Counted from the stretch's first letter, positions 8,561-17,167 are shown. The stretch: DNA of 24,121 nt from Ignavibacteriales bacterium UBA1304 (GCA_002307295.1 DBTY01000041.1:1-24121); one strand, 5' to 3'. The notes: generated by a model from the sequence alone, not told the origin. Translations and numbers: made by a program.

Positions 8561-9070
8561 TAACAATCTCCTTAAGATATAGGTAAACTGTTTTAGAATA
8601 TTATTTGTTGTTAGTCCGAAAAATGCCTTTATCTCTGTATTCAATCAGTATTTTATGTCTTATGCAGATATGCTTTAGGGAATAGATTAAATAGTTAAAA
8701 TGACAAAGCAATTTTCAGACTGCCAATTTACTCAATTTAAATACGAAAATCAATTTGAACCTTTTGTTTATAAAAGTTTGTCACCACTTTCTCATAATGA
8801 GATTTTCCCCTTCAAATTTCTTTAAGTTCTCATTAGAAATCAGTAATTCTACGGATTGACATTCTGGTAATTACATTTTACATTTTATTCGTAATTAATA
8901 ATCATGTTCATAAAAAAAGAACAAACTAATAATTTGATAAAAACATGATAAATTAATTATTCCTTTTTAGGCTTGTAAAAGGATTCTAATTTCAGTGGGA
9001 GAGTTGTCGTGGGAAAAAGTGCGGGAAAGCTTTTCAGTATTTGTAATCAAAACGATAAAAGGTTAACTAT
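8561..9070. other. Divergent intergenic region between sdhC and the FG-GAP gene
   Basis: This AT-rich region must hold the start signals of sdhCAB (minus) and of the plus-strand secreted-protein gene. One TTGACA at about 8857 with a weak TACATT 17 bases on is a possible plus-strand promoter. A dyad at 8893-8958 is listed separately. No coding frame is convincing. Confidence 0.5.
8893..8958. repeat. Imperfect inverted repeat ahead of the FG-GAP gene
   Basis: AATTAATAATCATGTT at 8893-8908 is mirrored by AACATGATAAATTAATT at 8942-8958 with one or two mismatches. The 33-base centre contains a smaller GTTC/GAAC dyad. It could be a cruciform-prone AT element, a regulator site or a leader hairpin. 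Confidence 0.4.
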
Positions 9071-10720
9071 ATGAAAAAGTATAGCTTGCAAAATATTATA
9101 ATATATTTTTGCGCGAACGAGTATATAAATAACACAAAGCTTTTTTATTTGATTTTCTTCCTCCTCCTCTTAGCTCCATTCCCTGTGCATTCGCAAAACA
9201 GCTTATATCTTGTCGATACTCTTACCGGAACTGCAACAAATAATAAGTTAATGAAAGCGATAGGGATCGGGGATATGAACGGCGACGGTTATGCTGATTT
9301 TGTCATTTGTTATCAGCAATATATTGACCTGTATTATGGAAATCCGCAGTTTAAGCTTAAACTTGCTCATCGTTTCTATATACCGCCACAGAGTCCTTAT
9401 TTTGGAGGGGGAGCTTATGCAATAGGAGACGTAAACGGCGACGGTTACGCTGATTTAATGATTATTTCAGGCGATACTACCTATATTCCAACTCATCCTT
9501 ATTGGGAAATAATATTGGGCGGAAAAGAGCTTGATACAATTCCAAAGTTTACATACTGGCCTCCGTATTACTGGGGTATGATGCCGAATGCTTTAATCTA
9601 TCCGCTTGGCGATCTAAACGGCGACGGATATAATGATTTTGCAATTGCCTCGCAATACAATTGGGACGATGGAATAGGCAGAGTATATATTTTCAAAGGA
9701 GGCAAAACATTAGTTAGCACGCCGTGGGCAGCATTTAAGGGAACGCTGGCCGATATGTTCTATGGATCAACAGTAGCGGGAATAGGGGATCATAATAACG
9801 ATGGTTATGATGATTTTTTAATCAGTGTTACTTCTAATGAACACGATTCTGATAAAGTCTATATGTTTCTGGGCAATAAGGATGCTATAAGCTCTATTCC
9901 ATACAAAACATTTGTTCCCCCAACGATTCGTTTTATTTGGGAAGTTAAACCCGCAGGAAACTTAAACGGAAAAGGCAAAAAAGATTTTATAATATCTACT
10001 GCTGATAAAGTATACATATATACAAGCAACGATGATCCGATTGTGTTTGACCCTTACAGATTTGGCGGGGATGGAAGCGCGTCAATAGGCGCTGGAGGGG
10101 ATATTAATAATGATGGTTATGACGACTATATAATTGGCAACTTCGATTATCTTAATGCAGACAGCGGAATGGTTGGCGACGCTATAGGTTTCTGGGGAGG
10201 AGAGACAATAAACATTAATAACCCGGCATTCAAAATGGAAGGCGATAAAAAATGGTTTTATTATGCAAAGTTCATTGATATAGCCGGAGATATAAACGGC
10301 GATGGATATGCCGATGTTTTTGTTATACAAGAATCTTATCCGGATTTTGATCATCTCCTCGGTAAGTTATTTATTTATTCATATTCAAAAATTACAGACG
10401 TTAAAGCGCAGGATAATAAAACAACTCCGTCGAAATTCGAGTTAAACCAAAATTACCCCAATCCGTTTAATCCGTCTACAACCATTAGTTACCAGCTTCC
10501 ATTTAACAGTAAAGTGAGCTTAAGGATATTCGACATATTGGGTAAAGAAATTGCAACTTTAATTAATGAAGAAAAAGACGCTGGCAGTTACAAATTAAAT
10601 TTTAATGCGGATAAATACCGCTTAAGCAGCGGGGTTTACTTTTTAGAAATCAAAATTTCAGGAGTTAATTCAGGGTCAACCCCGTATCACAAAGCAATTA
10701 AAATGTTATACTTAAGATAA
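9071..10720 (+). CDS. Secreted FG-GAP (VCBS) seven-bladed propeller protein, type IX secretion cargo
   Basis: This 549-residue protein is probably exported and then displayed or released by the type IX system. A hydrophobic stretch at about 24-36 followed by PVHSQ suggests signal peptide cleavage near 41, after an unusually long N-region. Seven FG-GAP calcium-loop motifs of the form GDxNxDGYxD occur at about 67, 119, 180, 239, 296, 343 and 406, predicting a seven-bladed integrin-alpha-like propeller. The fifth (GNLNGKGKKD) has lost key acidic residues. The last 90 residues are a type A sorting domain (NYPNPFNPSTTISYQLP, then FDILGKEIATL and SSGVYFLEI). The ligand is unknown. The start follows a weak AAAAGG site. 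Confidence 0.88.
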   Translation: MKKYSLQNIIIYFCANEYINNTKLFYLIFFLLLLAPFPVHSQNSLYLVDTLTGTATNNKLMKAIGIGDMNGDGYADFVICYQQYIDLYYGNPQFKLKLAHRFYIPPQSPYFGGGAYAIGDVNGDGYADLMIISGDTTYIPTHPYWEIILGGKELDTIPKFTYWPPYYWGMMPNALIYPLGDLNGDGYNDFAIASQYNWDDGIGRVYIFKGGKTLVSTPWAAFKGTLADMFYGSTVAGIGDHNNDGYDDFLISVTSNEHDSDKVYMFLGNKDAISSIPYKTFVPPTIRFIWEVKPAGNLNGKGKKDFIISTADKVYIYTSNDDPIVFDPYRFGGDGSASIGAGGDINNDGYDDYIIGNFDYLNADSGMVGDAIGFWGGETININNPAFKMEGDKKWFYYAKFIDIAGDINGDGYADVFVIQESYPDFDHLLGKLFIYSYSKITDVKAQDNKTTPSKFELNQNYPNPFNPSTTISYQLPFNSKVSLRIFDILGKEIATLINEEKDAGSYKLNFNADKYRLSSGVYFLEIKISGVNSGSTPYHKAIKMLYLR

Positions 10721-11162
10721 TGTTATGGTTCGTTCTCTAAATAACAGATTTGTTTCATATAAATTAAAAGGAAGTTGTTATGAAAATTGATAGCTATTTC
10801 AGGCGGGGCAACAAAAAAAACTAAACAGTTTTGACCTGGCATTTACTTTTCTCGATTAGGCTTTAAAAATTATTTCCTTTCATTTACTGCTTTTCTTTCT
10901 GAATCATTATCATACTCCCCTGTGGGGTTTTGAGGTTTATTAAAACTATTAGATAAAAATTGCTCAATTATTTTTTATCCGCCGTTAAAATTGCGCTTAA
11001 AAGGTTCACAAAATCCATAAAAACCGCTTGTTAATTCGGAGAAATCTAACGAAATTTCATTATTAGATAAGGAACTTTATTTCGGCTAATTAGGATCCCC
11101 CTGACGATAACAAACTGGGATAAGTTTAGTTTTTTGAATTTTTAAACAAAATAAGTCTGAAT
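10721..11162 (+). other. Intergenic region with a possible tiny ORF
   Basis: No sizeable gene is visible. A 14-codon frame at 10780-10824 (MKIDSYFRRGNKKN) has a good AAAAGGAAG ribosome site six bases ahead and may be a leader peptide, a gene remnant or chance. A short CCCC-TGT-GGGG hairpin followed by TTTT lies at 10917-10931 and may be a weak terminator. The remainder is AT-rich. Confidence 0.45.
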
Positions 11163-12779
11163 ATGAGCCTATTTAAAAGCATGTTCTCAAAATCTGAAGA
11201 CGAAGATTCATTAAAAACTTCAAAAGAGAAATTTGGGGCAAAAGATTACCGGGGAGCAGTAACTGAACTAACCAAAATAATCCAAACCAACGAAGACTCG
11301 GCAGAAGCCTATTATTACAAGGGCGCGTCTGAATTTGCTTTAGCGGAATATGACAACGCCGAATCCGATTTCAAAAAAGTACTTCAATTAAACTCATCAT
11401 TTTCAGTCAATGTAAATTTCTATCTTGGCAAAATTGAGCTTGAAAAATCGAATTACGAACCAGCTTTTGAATATTTTGATAAATACATTTCGTCTAACAG
11501 TCAGGATTCCGACGGGTATTATTACCGCGGCCGGGCTGAATCAAAGTTAGGAAAATCTGCAAATGCTTTGAACGATTATGAGCGGGCTATAAATATTAAC
11601 TCCGCCATAGCCGATTATTATGTTTACAGCGGGTATGAAAAAATGCTGGCGGCAGATTATAAGCAGGCGATACTTGATCTTAATAAAGCAATTGAAATTA
11701 AGCCTGTGTTTGGATTAGCGTATAATTATCTTGGCATGGTAAAAATTCTGCTGCAGGATTACGAGTCCGCCGCGGCCAACCTTCTTACAGCGACTGAACT
11801 TGACCCTATCTTAGCGGAAGCGTTTTATAATCACGCCCGCGCAAAATCTGAATTATCTGAATTCACAGTAGCGTTAGAAAAATTAAACAAAGCTATTGAA
11901 CTGGATCCAAATTATCTTGACGCATATCTTTTAAGAGCAAAAGTTAAAATTAATTTAGACGACCCGGACGGCGCCGTAATTGACTATACAAAAATTATTG
12001 AGCTTCAACCGGATAACTTTGAGGCTTACCACCAGCGGGGCAAGCTTGAACAGTTCCTTATGGCTCTTAAGGAAGCTAAAACCGATTTTATGAAAGCGTA
12101 TGAAATTAATCCGACCGGCGAAGAAATTATTTTCAGCATCGCTTCTATTGACATAGCTTTAAAAGAATATGACGAAGCGGTTTCTTATCTGAATAAACTA
12201 ATTGAAGAAAATCCTAAACACGAACGCGCGTTGATTCAAAGAGGCTTGATAAAACATCTTAATAAAAAATATTCTGACGCCTGCGGCGATTTTTACAAAG
12301 TAATTACGCATAACCCTAATAACGCCGAAGCGTTTTACAGACGCGCTAATTCTAAAATTGAATTGAACGATAACCTCGGCGCAATTTCCGATTATTCAAA
12401 AGCGCTTATTGATCCTGATTATTTTGACGCTTACGTTGGCAGAGGCAAACTTAAATTGCAGATGCAGGATTTTAACAGCGCTATCCACGACTTTACCAAA
12501 GCTATTTCTTTGCATCCCCAGGATCCTGAAATTTATTTTTATAGAGGAAACGCTTATAAAAATATGAATAATCTTCAGGAAGCAAATAACGACCTGACTA
12601 AAGCCGTTCAGATAAATCCTAAATTTGGCATGGCGTTCTTTTTAAGAAGTTTTGTTAATTTTGGGTTAAGATACTATAAGCAGGCAATAACAGACGGCGA
12701 AAAAGCGATTGCCTTAAATCCAGCATTCAAAGACAATCTTGCTTCGTTGTTAAAAGAAGCAAAAGTAAGAACTTCATAG
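11163..12779 (+). CDS. Tetratricopeptide repeat protein, about 15 repeats
   Basis: This 538-residue protein is almost wholly TPR. Helix pairs with the pattern of conserved A/G at position 8, Y/F at 11, A at 20 and P at 32 recur every 34 residues, from about residue 14 to the end, for roughly 15 units. Typical units end in ALDPN-like or EIKP-like turns. There is no signal peptide or membrane helix, and the N-terminus MSLFKSMFSKSEDEDS is hydrophilic, so it is likely a cytoplasmic scaffold that binds other proteins. No catalytic domain is attached and its partner is not known. The ATG has no clear ribosome site. It stands alone on its strand and ends just before a palindrome shared with the convergent lyase gene. 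Confidence 0.9.
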   Translation: MSLFKSMFSKSEDEDSLKTSKEKFGAKDYRGAVTELTKIIQTNEDSAEAYYYKGASEFALAEYDNAESDFKKVLQLNSSFSVNVNFYLGKIELEKSNYEPAFEYFDKYISSNSQDSDGYYYRGRAESKLGKSANALNDYERAININSAIADYYVYSGYEKMLAADYKQAILDLNKAIEIKPVFGLAYNYLGMVKILLQDYESAAANLLTATELDPILAEAFYNHARAKSELSEFTVALEKLNKAIELDPNYLDAYLLRAKVKINLDDPDGAVIDYTKIIELQPDNFEAYHQRGKLEQFLMALKEAKTDFMKAYEINPTGEEIIFSIASIDIALKEYDEAVSYLNKLIEENPKHERALIQRGLIKHLNKKYSDACGDFYKVITHNPNNAEAFYRRANSKIELNDNLGAISDYSKALIDPDYFDAYVGRGKLKLQMQDFNSAIHDFTKAISLHPQDPEIYFYRGNAYKNMNNLQEANNDLTKAVQINPKFGMAFFLRSFVNFGLRYYKQAITDGEKAIALNPAFKDNLASLLKEAKVRTS

Positions 12780-12794
12780 AACAAATATAGTTTT

Positions 12795-12834
12795 GTTGTA
12801 GCGACGTCCCGATTTATCGGGACGCCTCTGCAAC
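12795..12834. repeat. GC-rich 40-base palindrome between convergent genes
   Basis: Two 19-base arms, 12795-12813 and 12816-12834, pair with three mismatches around a TT centre; the core CGTCCCGAT/ATCGGGACG is perfect. A T-rich run follows on the plus strand, so it may terminate the TPR gene and perhaps also act for the lyase gene. The GC-rich core in AT-rich DNA resembles small dispersed palindromic repeats. Confidence 0.7.
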
Positions 12835-12853
12835 AGCTTTTTAACAAGCCATA

Positions 12854-14245
12854 CTATTTTAATTTTTCAAATCTCCCCTGAAAGAATCTTAGATACTTCG
12901 GTTCATAAATCATTTTTAATCCCTTAATAGATTTTCGGTTTTCATAAACCGATGCGACCGATTCAACCGTTACGTCAATGTGCGCCTGCGTATAAACTCT
13001 ACGCGGAAAAGTAAGGCGAACTAATTCTAATTTAGGAAAATTATTTTCTCCAGTTTTAGCGTTCCTGCCTGCCGAAACAATTCCTCGTTCCATACCGCGC
13101 ACGCCTGAATCCAGGTATATCTCCGCCGTAAGCGCCTGCGCCGGAAATTCAATTTGTTTAATATGCGGCAAGAATTTTTTAGCGTCTAAAAACACCGCAT
13201 GCCCTCCAATAGGCTCTACAATTGGCACTCCGTATTCTTTCAATTTATTTCCGCAATACTCAACCTGCCCTATACGCGCTTTTATAGTATCAAAATCAAC
13301 CATCTCGTCCATACCTCGCGCCATGGCTTCCATGTCTCTTCCGGCAAGACCGCCGTAAGTGTGCAGCCCTTCATACACAACGCACAGGTTGCGGGCTTCG
13401 TCAAACACTTTTTTATTTCGCGTAGCAAATATGCCGCCAATATTAACCATTAAATCTTTTTTAGCGCTAACCCAAAGACCGTCAAATGGTTTAAGCATTT
13501 CCTTAAGAATCTGAGCGATAGTTTTATCGGCAAATCCTTTTTCGCGCAATTTAATAAAGTATGCGTTTTCTACGGCTCTTGTCGCGTCAAACCACATTTT
13601 AATTCCGTGTTTTGCGCAATAAACGCTAAGCTCGTTTATATTCGCCATAGAAACAGGCTGCCCTCCGGCCATGTTTACAGGGCCTGCAATACATACATAA
13701 GGGATATTTTTAGCGCCGACTTTCTTTACTAATGCGTCTAATTTATTTAGGTCTACGTTTCCTTTGAAAGGATGTATTTTTTGTGGATCGTGAGCTTCGT
13801 CTATAATGATATCAACAAAAGTTCCGCCTGCTAATTCCTGATGGAGGCGCGTAGTAGTAAAGTACATATTACCCGGGATGTAGTCGCCAGGTTTAACTAA
13901 TATTTGCGCTATGATATGCTCGGCCGCGCGTCCCTGATGAGTAGGAACAAAATAAGGCATCCCATAATATTTTTTTACGTTATCCCAAAGCGTATAAAAA
14001 TTGCGGCTGCCTGCATAAGCTTCGTCTCCAATCATCATTCCAGCCCATTGATTATCGCTCATAGCGTTAGTGCCGCTATCCGTTAACAGATCAATGTATA
14101 CGTCCTGCGAACGCAATAGGAAGGTATTGTAACCGGCTTCTTTGATTGCCTTTTCCCTAACGGCTCTGGTCGTCATTTTTATTTGTTCAACGACTTTAAT
14201 TTTGAAGGGTTCGGCCCAGGATCTTTTGACTATTTTCTTAGACAT
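12854..14245 (-). CDS. tpl: Tyrosine phenol-lyase (beta-tyrosinase family)
   Basis: This PLP enzyme of the tryptophanase/tyrosine phenol-lyase family has 463 residues. The lyase splits L-tyrosine to phenol, pyruvate and ammonium. Compared from memory with the Citrobacter freundii enzyme, every key residue sits at a constant offset of six: Tyr77 (71), Arg106 (100), Phe129 (123), Thr130 (124), Asn191 (185), Asp220 (214), Arg223 (217), PLP lysine Lys263 (257), Arg387 (381), Arg410 (404), Phe454 (448). Thr124 and Arg381 set phenol specificity; tryptophanase instead has an Asp in FFDTT and an aliphatic residue. I therefore prefer tyrosine phenol-lyase, although automatic annotation may say tryptophanase. 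GGGAG lies four bases ahead of the ATG. It lies downstream of nrdG on the same strand, 126 bases away. Confidence 0.82.
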   Translation of the reverse strand: MSKKIVKRSWAEPFKIKVVEQIKMTTRAVREKAIKEAGYNTFLLRSQDVYIDLLTDSGTNAMSDNQWAGMMIGDEAYAGSRNFYTLWDNVKKYYGMPYFVPTHQGRAAEHIIAQILVKPGDYIPGNMYFTTTRLHQELAGGTFVDIIIDEAHDPQKIHPFKGNVDLNKLDALVKKVGAKNIPYVCIAGPVNMAGGQPVSMANINELSVYCAKHGIKMWFDATRAVENAYFIKLREKGFADKTIAQILKEMLKPFDGLWVSAKKDLMVNIGGIFATRNKKVFDEARNLCVVYEGLHTYGGLAGRDMEAMARGMDEMVDFDTIKARIGQVEYCGNKLKEYGVPIVEPIGGHAVFLDAKKFLPHIKQIEFPAQALTAEIYLDSGVRGMERGIVSAGRNAKTGENNFPKLELVRLTFPRRVYTQAHIDVTVESVASVYENRKSIKGLKMIYEPKYLRFFQGRFEKLK

Positions 14246-14339
14246 AAAAACTCCCGAAGTGAATTAAAATTTATTATTGATTGAACTTACAAAAACAATC
14301 ATAAGAAATAAAACAAATTTTCAGTGTTTTTATCAGGAG

Positions 14340-14369
14340 TCGGTGGCGCTTTTAAAAGCGCCTCGCCGA
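14340..14369. repeat. GC-rich palindrome after nrdG
   Basis: The core GGCGCTTTTAAAAGCGCC (14345-14362) is a perfect 18-base palindrome, flanked by partly pairing TCGGT and TCGCCGA arms. It begins two bases after the nrdG stop codon. No U tract follows, so it is more likely a repeat or mRNA 3'-end stabiliser than a classic terminator. Confidence 0.65.
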
Positions 14370-14371
14370 TC

Positions 14372-14950
14372 TTATTGAGCCGAAATATATTCCTGCGTTT
14401 TATGCCCTTCGCCTGCAACGTTTTTTATATAACTCATGTCGTCCTTTGTTAAAAGAGACTCTACAAACGTAGTGCGGAATTGAAGCCCGGCGCCCGAATT
14501 TTTTATAAGTTGTATAGATTGCTCAATTACGTCATAGTCAAAATCCGTCCCAGTCAAAAGCTCATATTTTTCTTTTGGAGCCTTTATATCCATAGCAAAA
14601 AAATCTACACGCGAAGTTTCAATTAATTCTTTAATAATATCAGGCCTGCTGCCATTGGTGTCTATCTTTACCAGAAAACCCATCGATTTAATTACTCTTA
14701 TAAAATCTATAAGATTGCCTTGAATAGTAGGCTCGCCCCCGCTAATGCATACTGCCTGAAGAAGATTTTCTTTTGTTCTCAAAAAGTTTATCACATCAAT
14801 AGTTTTTAATTCCGCCTGTTTATCTGTAGCTATTAACTGCTTATTATGGCAAAACGGGCACTTAAAGTTGCAACCCTGAGTAAAAACTGTCGCGCATGTT
14901 CTACCTGGATAATCAATCAGAGAAAATTTTTGCAGTCCTGATATTTTCAT
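14372..14950 (-). CDS. nrdG: Anaerobic ribonucleotide reductase activating protein (radical SAM)
   Basis: NrdG is the radical-SAM activase that puts the glycyl radical on NrdD. I place the start at the ATG at 14950 (192 residues, MKISGLQKFSLIDYPG), since it overlaps the nrdD stop as ATGA. The 4Fe-4S motif CNFKCPFC gives C27, C31 and C34. CISGGEPT is the SAM-binding GGE motif, and MDIKAPKEKYE matches the NrdG2-type subfamily. The tail (EGHKTQEYISAQ) is short and ends right before a palindrome, so slight C-terminal trimming is possible, but all catalytic parts are present. The role follows from the gene order with nrdD. Confidence 0.93.
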   Translation of the reverse strand: MKISGLQKFSLIDYPGRTCATVFTQGCNFKCPFCHNKQLIATDKQAELKTIDVINFLRTKENLLQAVCISGGEPTIQGNLIDFIRVIKSMGFLVKIDTNGSRPDIIKELIETSRVDFFAMDIKAPKEKYELLTGTDFDYDVIEQSIQLIKNSGAGLQFRTTFVESLLTKDDMSYIKNVAGEGHKTQEYISAQ

Positions 14951-17034
14951 TGCAGCGCCGCCGTTTTTCTTAATTTGAATTCTTCCCTCTTCCCTTCGTT
15001 CCATTGTTTTACAGGACGCAAATAACCGACAACTCTTGAATAAATTTCACATTCGCTGCCGCATTTATCGCATGTCTCATGTTCGCCGCTCAGATAGCCG
15101 CAGACAGGGCAGACGCTAAACGTTGGGGTTATTGAAAAATACGGGAGCTTATATTTATTTGAAATGGTTTTTATCAGCTCCGTTAAAGCTTTAGTATCGT
15201 TAATCCTCTCGCCAATGAATAAATGCAGAACTGTGCCGCCAGTATATTTAGCCTGAAAATCGTCTTGCAAATCAAGTATTTCAAAAAGATCGTCGCTATA
15301 ATCGACAGGTAAAAAAGATGAATTAGTATAAAATGGCGGGAGCCCTTTAGCTGCGTCTTCGGTGTTTGCAAAGAAAGGATTTGAAAGGATTTTCTGATCG
15401 GCTAAAGCCAATCTGTACGAAGTCCCTTCTGCAGGCGTCGCTTCCAAATTGTAATTATTCCCGGTAACCGCCTGAAACTCAGTTAATTTGTTCCTCATAT
15501 AATCCATTACGCGTAGAGAAAATTCTCTTCCTTTTTCTGAAGCGATGTTTTCGCCAAAAAAGTTTAGGCAAGCTTCGTTCATCCCAACAATGCCGATAGT
15601 AGAAAAATGATTTTTCCAATATTCGTCAAACCGTAGTTTTATATTTTTGAGATAGTGTTTAGTATAAGGATATAAACCGCTTTCAGTAAGCCGTTCGAGA
15701 GTTTTCCTTTTAATTTCAAGCGAGTCTTTAGCAATATTCATAAGCGCAGAAAGCCTTGCAAAAAAATCTTCCTCGCTGCCTGCAAGGCTGCCAATGCGCG
15801 GCAGGTTAATTGTTACTACGCCTACGGAACCAGTCAATGGGGCAGAGCCGAATAAACCGCCGCCCCGCTTTTCTAATTTGCGATTATCTATACGCAGACG
15901 GCAGCACATACTGCGCGCGTCTTCAGGCTGCATATCTGAATTAATAAAATTTGCAAAATATGGGATTCCGTATTTAGCGGTTACTTCCCACAGCTTTTCA
16001 AGATATGGATTATCCCAATCAAAATCTTTTGTAATATTATAAGTAGGTATTGGAAAAGTAAACACTCTGCCTTTTGCGTCGCCTTCGGCCATAATTTCCA
16101 GGAACGCTTTATTGAAAATATTAATTTCAGTTTGGAACTCTTTATACGTTTTTTCCTGCTGTTTGCCGCCAATCATAACGCCCTGCTCGGCGTAATAGGA
16201 AGGAACAGTAAGGTCCAACGTAATATTAGTAAATGGAGTCTGGAAGCCTACGCGCGTAGGCACGTTTACGTTAAAAAGAAATTCCTGCAAAGCCTGTTTT
16301 ACTTCGGAGTAATTAAGCTTATCGTAGAAAATGAACGGCGCAAGAAGCGTGTCAAAGTTAGAGAAAGCCTGCGCTCCGGCAGCTTCCCCCTGCAAAGTAT
16401 AAAAGAAATTTGTTATTTGGCCTAGAGCCGTTCTAAAATGTTTTGCCGGCAATGATTCTATTTTGCCCGGAGCTCCCTGAAAACCGTTAGATATGAGATC
16501 GTAAAGATCCCACCCAACGCAATAGACGCTTAACAAACCAAGATCGTGAATATGCAAATCGCCCTTAACATGCGCGTCGCGAATTTTATCCGGATATATT
16601 TCATTCAGCCAGTATGACTTGCTTATTTCCGTAGAGATGTAATTATTCAGTCCCTGTAATGAATAATCCATATTGCTGTTTTCATTTACCTGCCAGTCTT
16701 TTTTTTGCAGATACTGATCTACTAATCGGATATTAAACGATGAGGTAATTTCGCGCAGGCGCGTATGTTGCTCTCTATAAATAATATACGCCTTAGCAGT
16801 TTTTTTATAAGGCGATTTTAATAATACGTCTTCTACAATATCCTGTATCTCTTCTACTGTTGGAGTTGTTTCAGCAAATATTTTTTGCGCTATATCCAAA
16901 ACAATTTGCGTTAACGAATCTGCAATATTTTCCTGAAATTCATTTGTAGACTTTGCCGCTCTTAATATAGCAGAAGAAATATTTTTATTACTGAAAGGCA
17001 CAATCCTTCCATCACGTTTTTTTATTGTGTTCAT
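14947..17034 (-). CDS. nrdD: Anaerobic (class III) ribonucleoside-triphosphate reductase
   Basis: NrdD makes deoxyribonucleotides under anaerobic conditions with a glycyl radical and needs no cobalamin. I place the start at the ATG at 17034 (695 residues, MNTIKKRDGRIVPF), where GGAA precedes it and the ATP-cone begins. A 24-codon upstream extension is not family-like. The ATP-cone regulatory domain spans about 1-90. The barrel contains SMCCRLR at about 375-381, where the thiyl-radical cysteine is expected. The C-terminal zinc site has C642, C645, C655 and C658. The glycyl radical loop RVVGYLRPV places Gly670 25 residues from the end. The stop overlaps nrdG by ATGA. It lies downstream of btuG with no clear terminator between. 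Confidence 0.95.
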   Translation of the reverse strand: MNTIKKRDGRIVPFSNKNISSAILRAAKSTNEFQENIADSLTQIVLDIAQKIFAETTPTVEEIQDIVEDVLLKSPYKKTAKAYIIYREQHTRLREITSSFNIRLVDQYLQKKDWQVNENSNMDYSLQGLNNYISTEISKSYWLNEIYPDKIRDAHVKGDLHIHDLGLLSVYCVGWDLYDLISNGFQGAPGKIESLPAKHFRTALGQITNFFYTLQGEAAGAQAFSNFDTLLAPFIFYDKLNYSEVKQALQEFLFNVNVPTRVGFQTPFTNITLDLTVPSYYAEQGVMIGGKQQEKTYKEFQTEINIFNKAFLEIMAEGDAKGRVFTFPIPTYNITKDFDWDNPYLEKLWEVTAKYGIPYFANFINSDMQPEDARSMCCRLRIDNRKLEKRGGGLFGSAPLTGSVGVVTINLPRIGSLAGSEEDFFARLSALMNIAKDSLEIKRKTLERLTESGLYPYTKHYLKNIKLRFDEYWKNHFSTIGIVGMNEACLNFFGENIASEKGREFSLRVMDYMRNKLTEFQAVTGNNYNLEATPAEGTSYRLALADQKILSNPFFANTEDAAKGLPPFYTNSSFLPVDYSDDLFEILDLQDDFQAKYTGGTVLHLFIGERINDTKALTELIKTISNKYKLPYFSITPTFSVCPVCGYLSGEHETCDKCGSECEIYSRVVGYLRPVKQWNEGKREEFKLRKTAALQ

Positions 17035-17072
17035 TTTAATTCCATTTTTAAGGTAAACAAAAGATTGAACTA

Positions 17073-17154
17073 CCGGGAGAAGATTAGCGGAACAATCAAG
17101 GAACAAACAGTTGACTTAAGGCTGTTTATAATAAAACCGCAAATCCGCTCCCGG
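17073..17154 (-). promoter_or_regulatory. Candidate structured RNA leader ahead of nrdD
   Basis: In the 133 bases between btuG and nrdD, CCGGG at the 5' side pairs with CCCGG (17073-17077). AGCGGA (17144-17149) pairs with TCCGCT (17086-17091), leaving an 8-base bulge. Inside, AAACAG (17122-17127) pairs with CTGTTT (17105-17110) over an 11-base loop. No U tract follows, so it does not look like a terminator. Function is unknown. Confidence 0.4.
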
Positions 17155-17167
17155 ATAGAGAGGAAAA

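Noticed and set aside
8561..8644. 28-codon upstream extension of sdhC
   Set aside because: No ribosome site, while AAGGAG lies just ahead of the internal ATG where family members begin.
14951..15004. 18-codon upstream extension of nrdG
   Set aside because: It would overlap nrdD by more than 50 bases; the ATGA-overlapping start fits the radical SAM family.
17035..17106. 24-codon N-terminal extension of nrdD
   Set aside because: The extension has no family similarity and lies within the candidate leader; MNTIKKRDG is the normal ATP-cone start with a nearby GGAA.
17035..17167. Terminator between btuG and nrdD
   Set aside because: The long-range stem has a large loop and no following U tract, so it does not resemble an intrinsic terminator.
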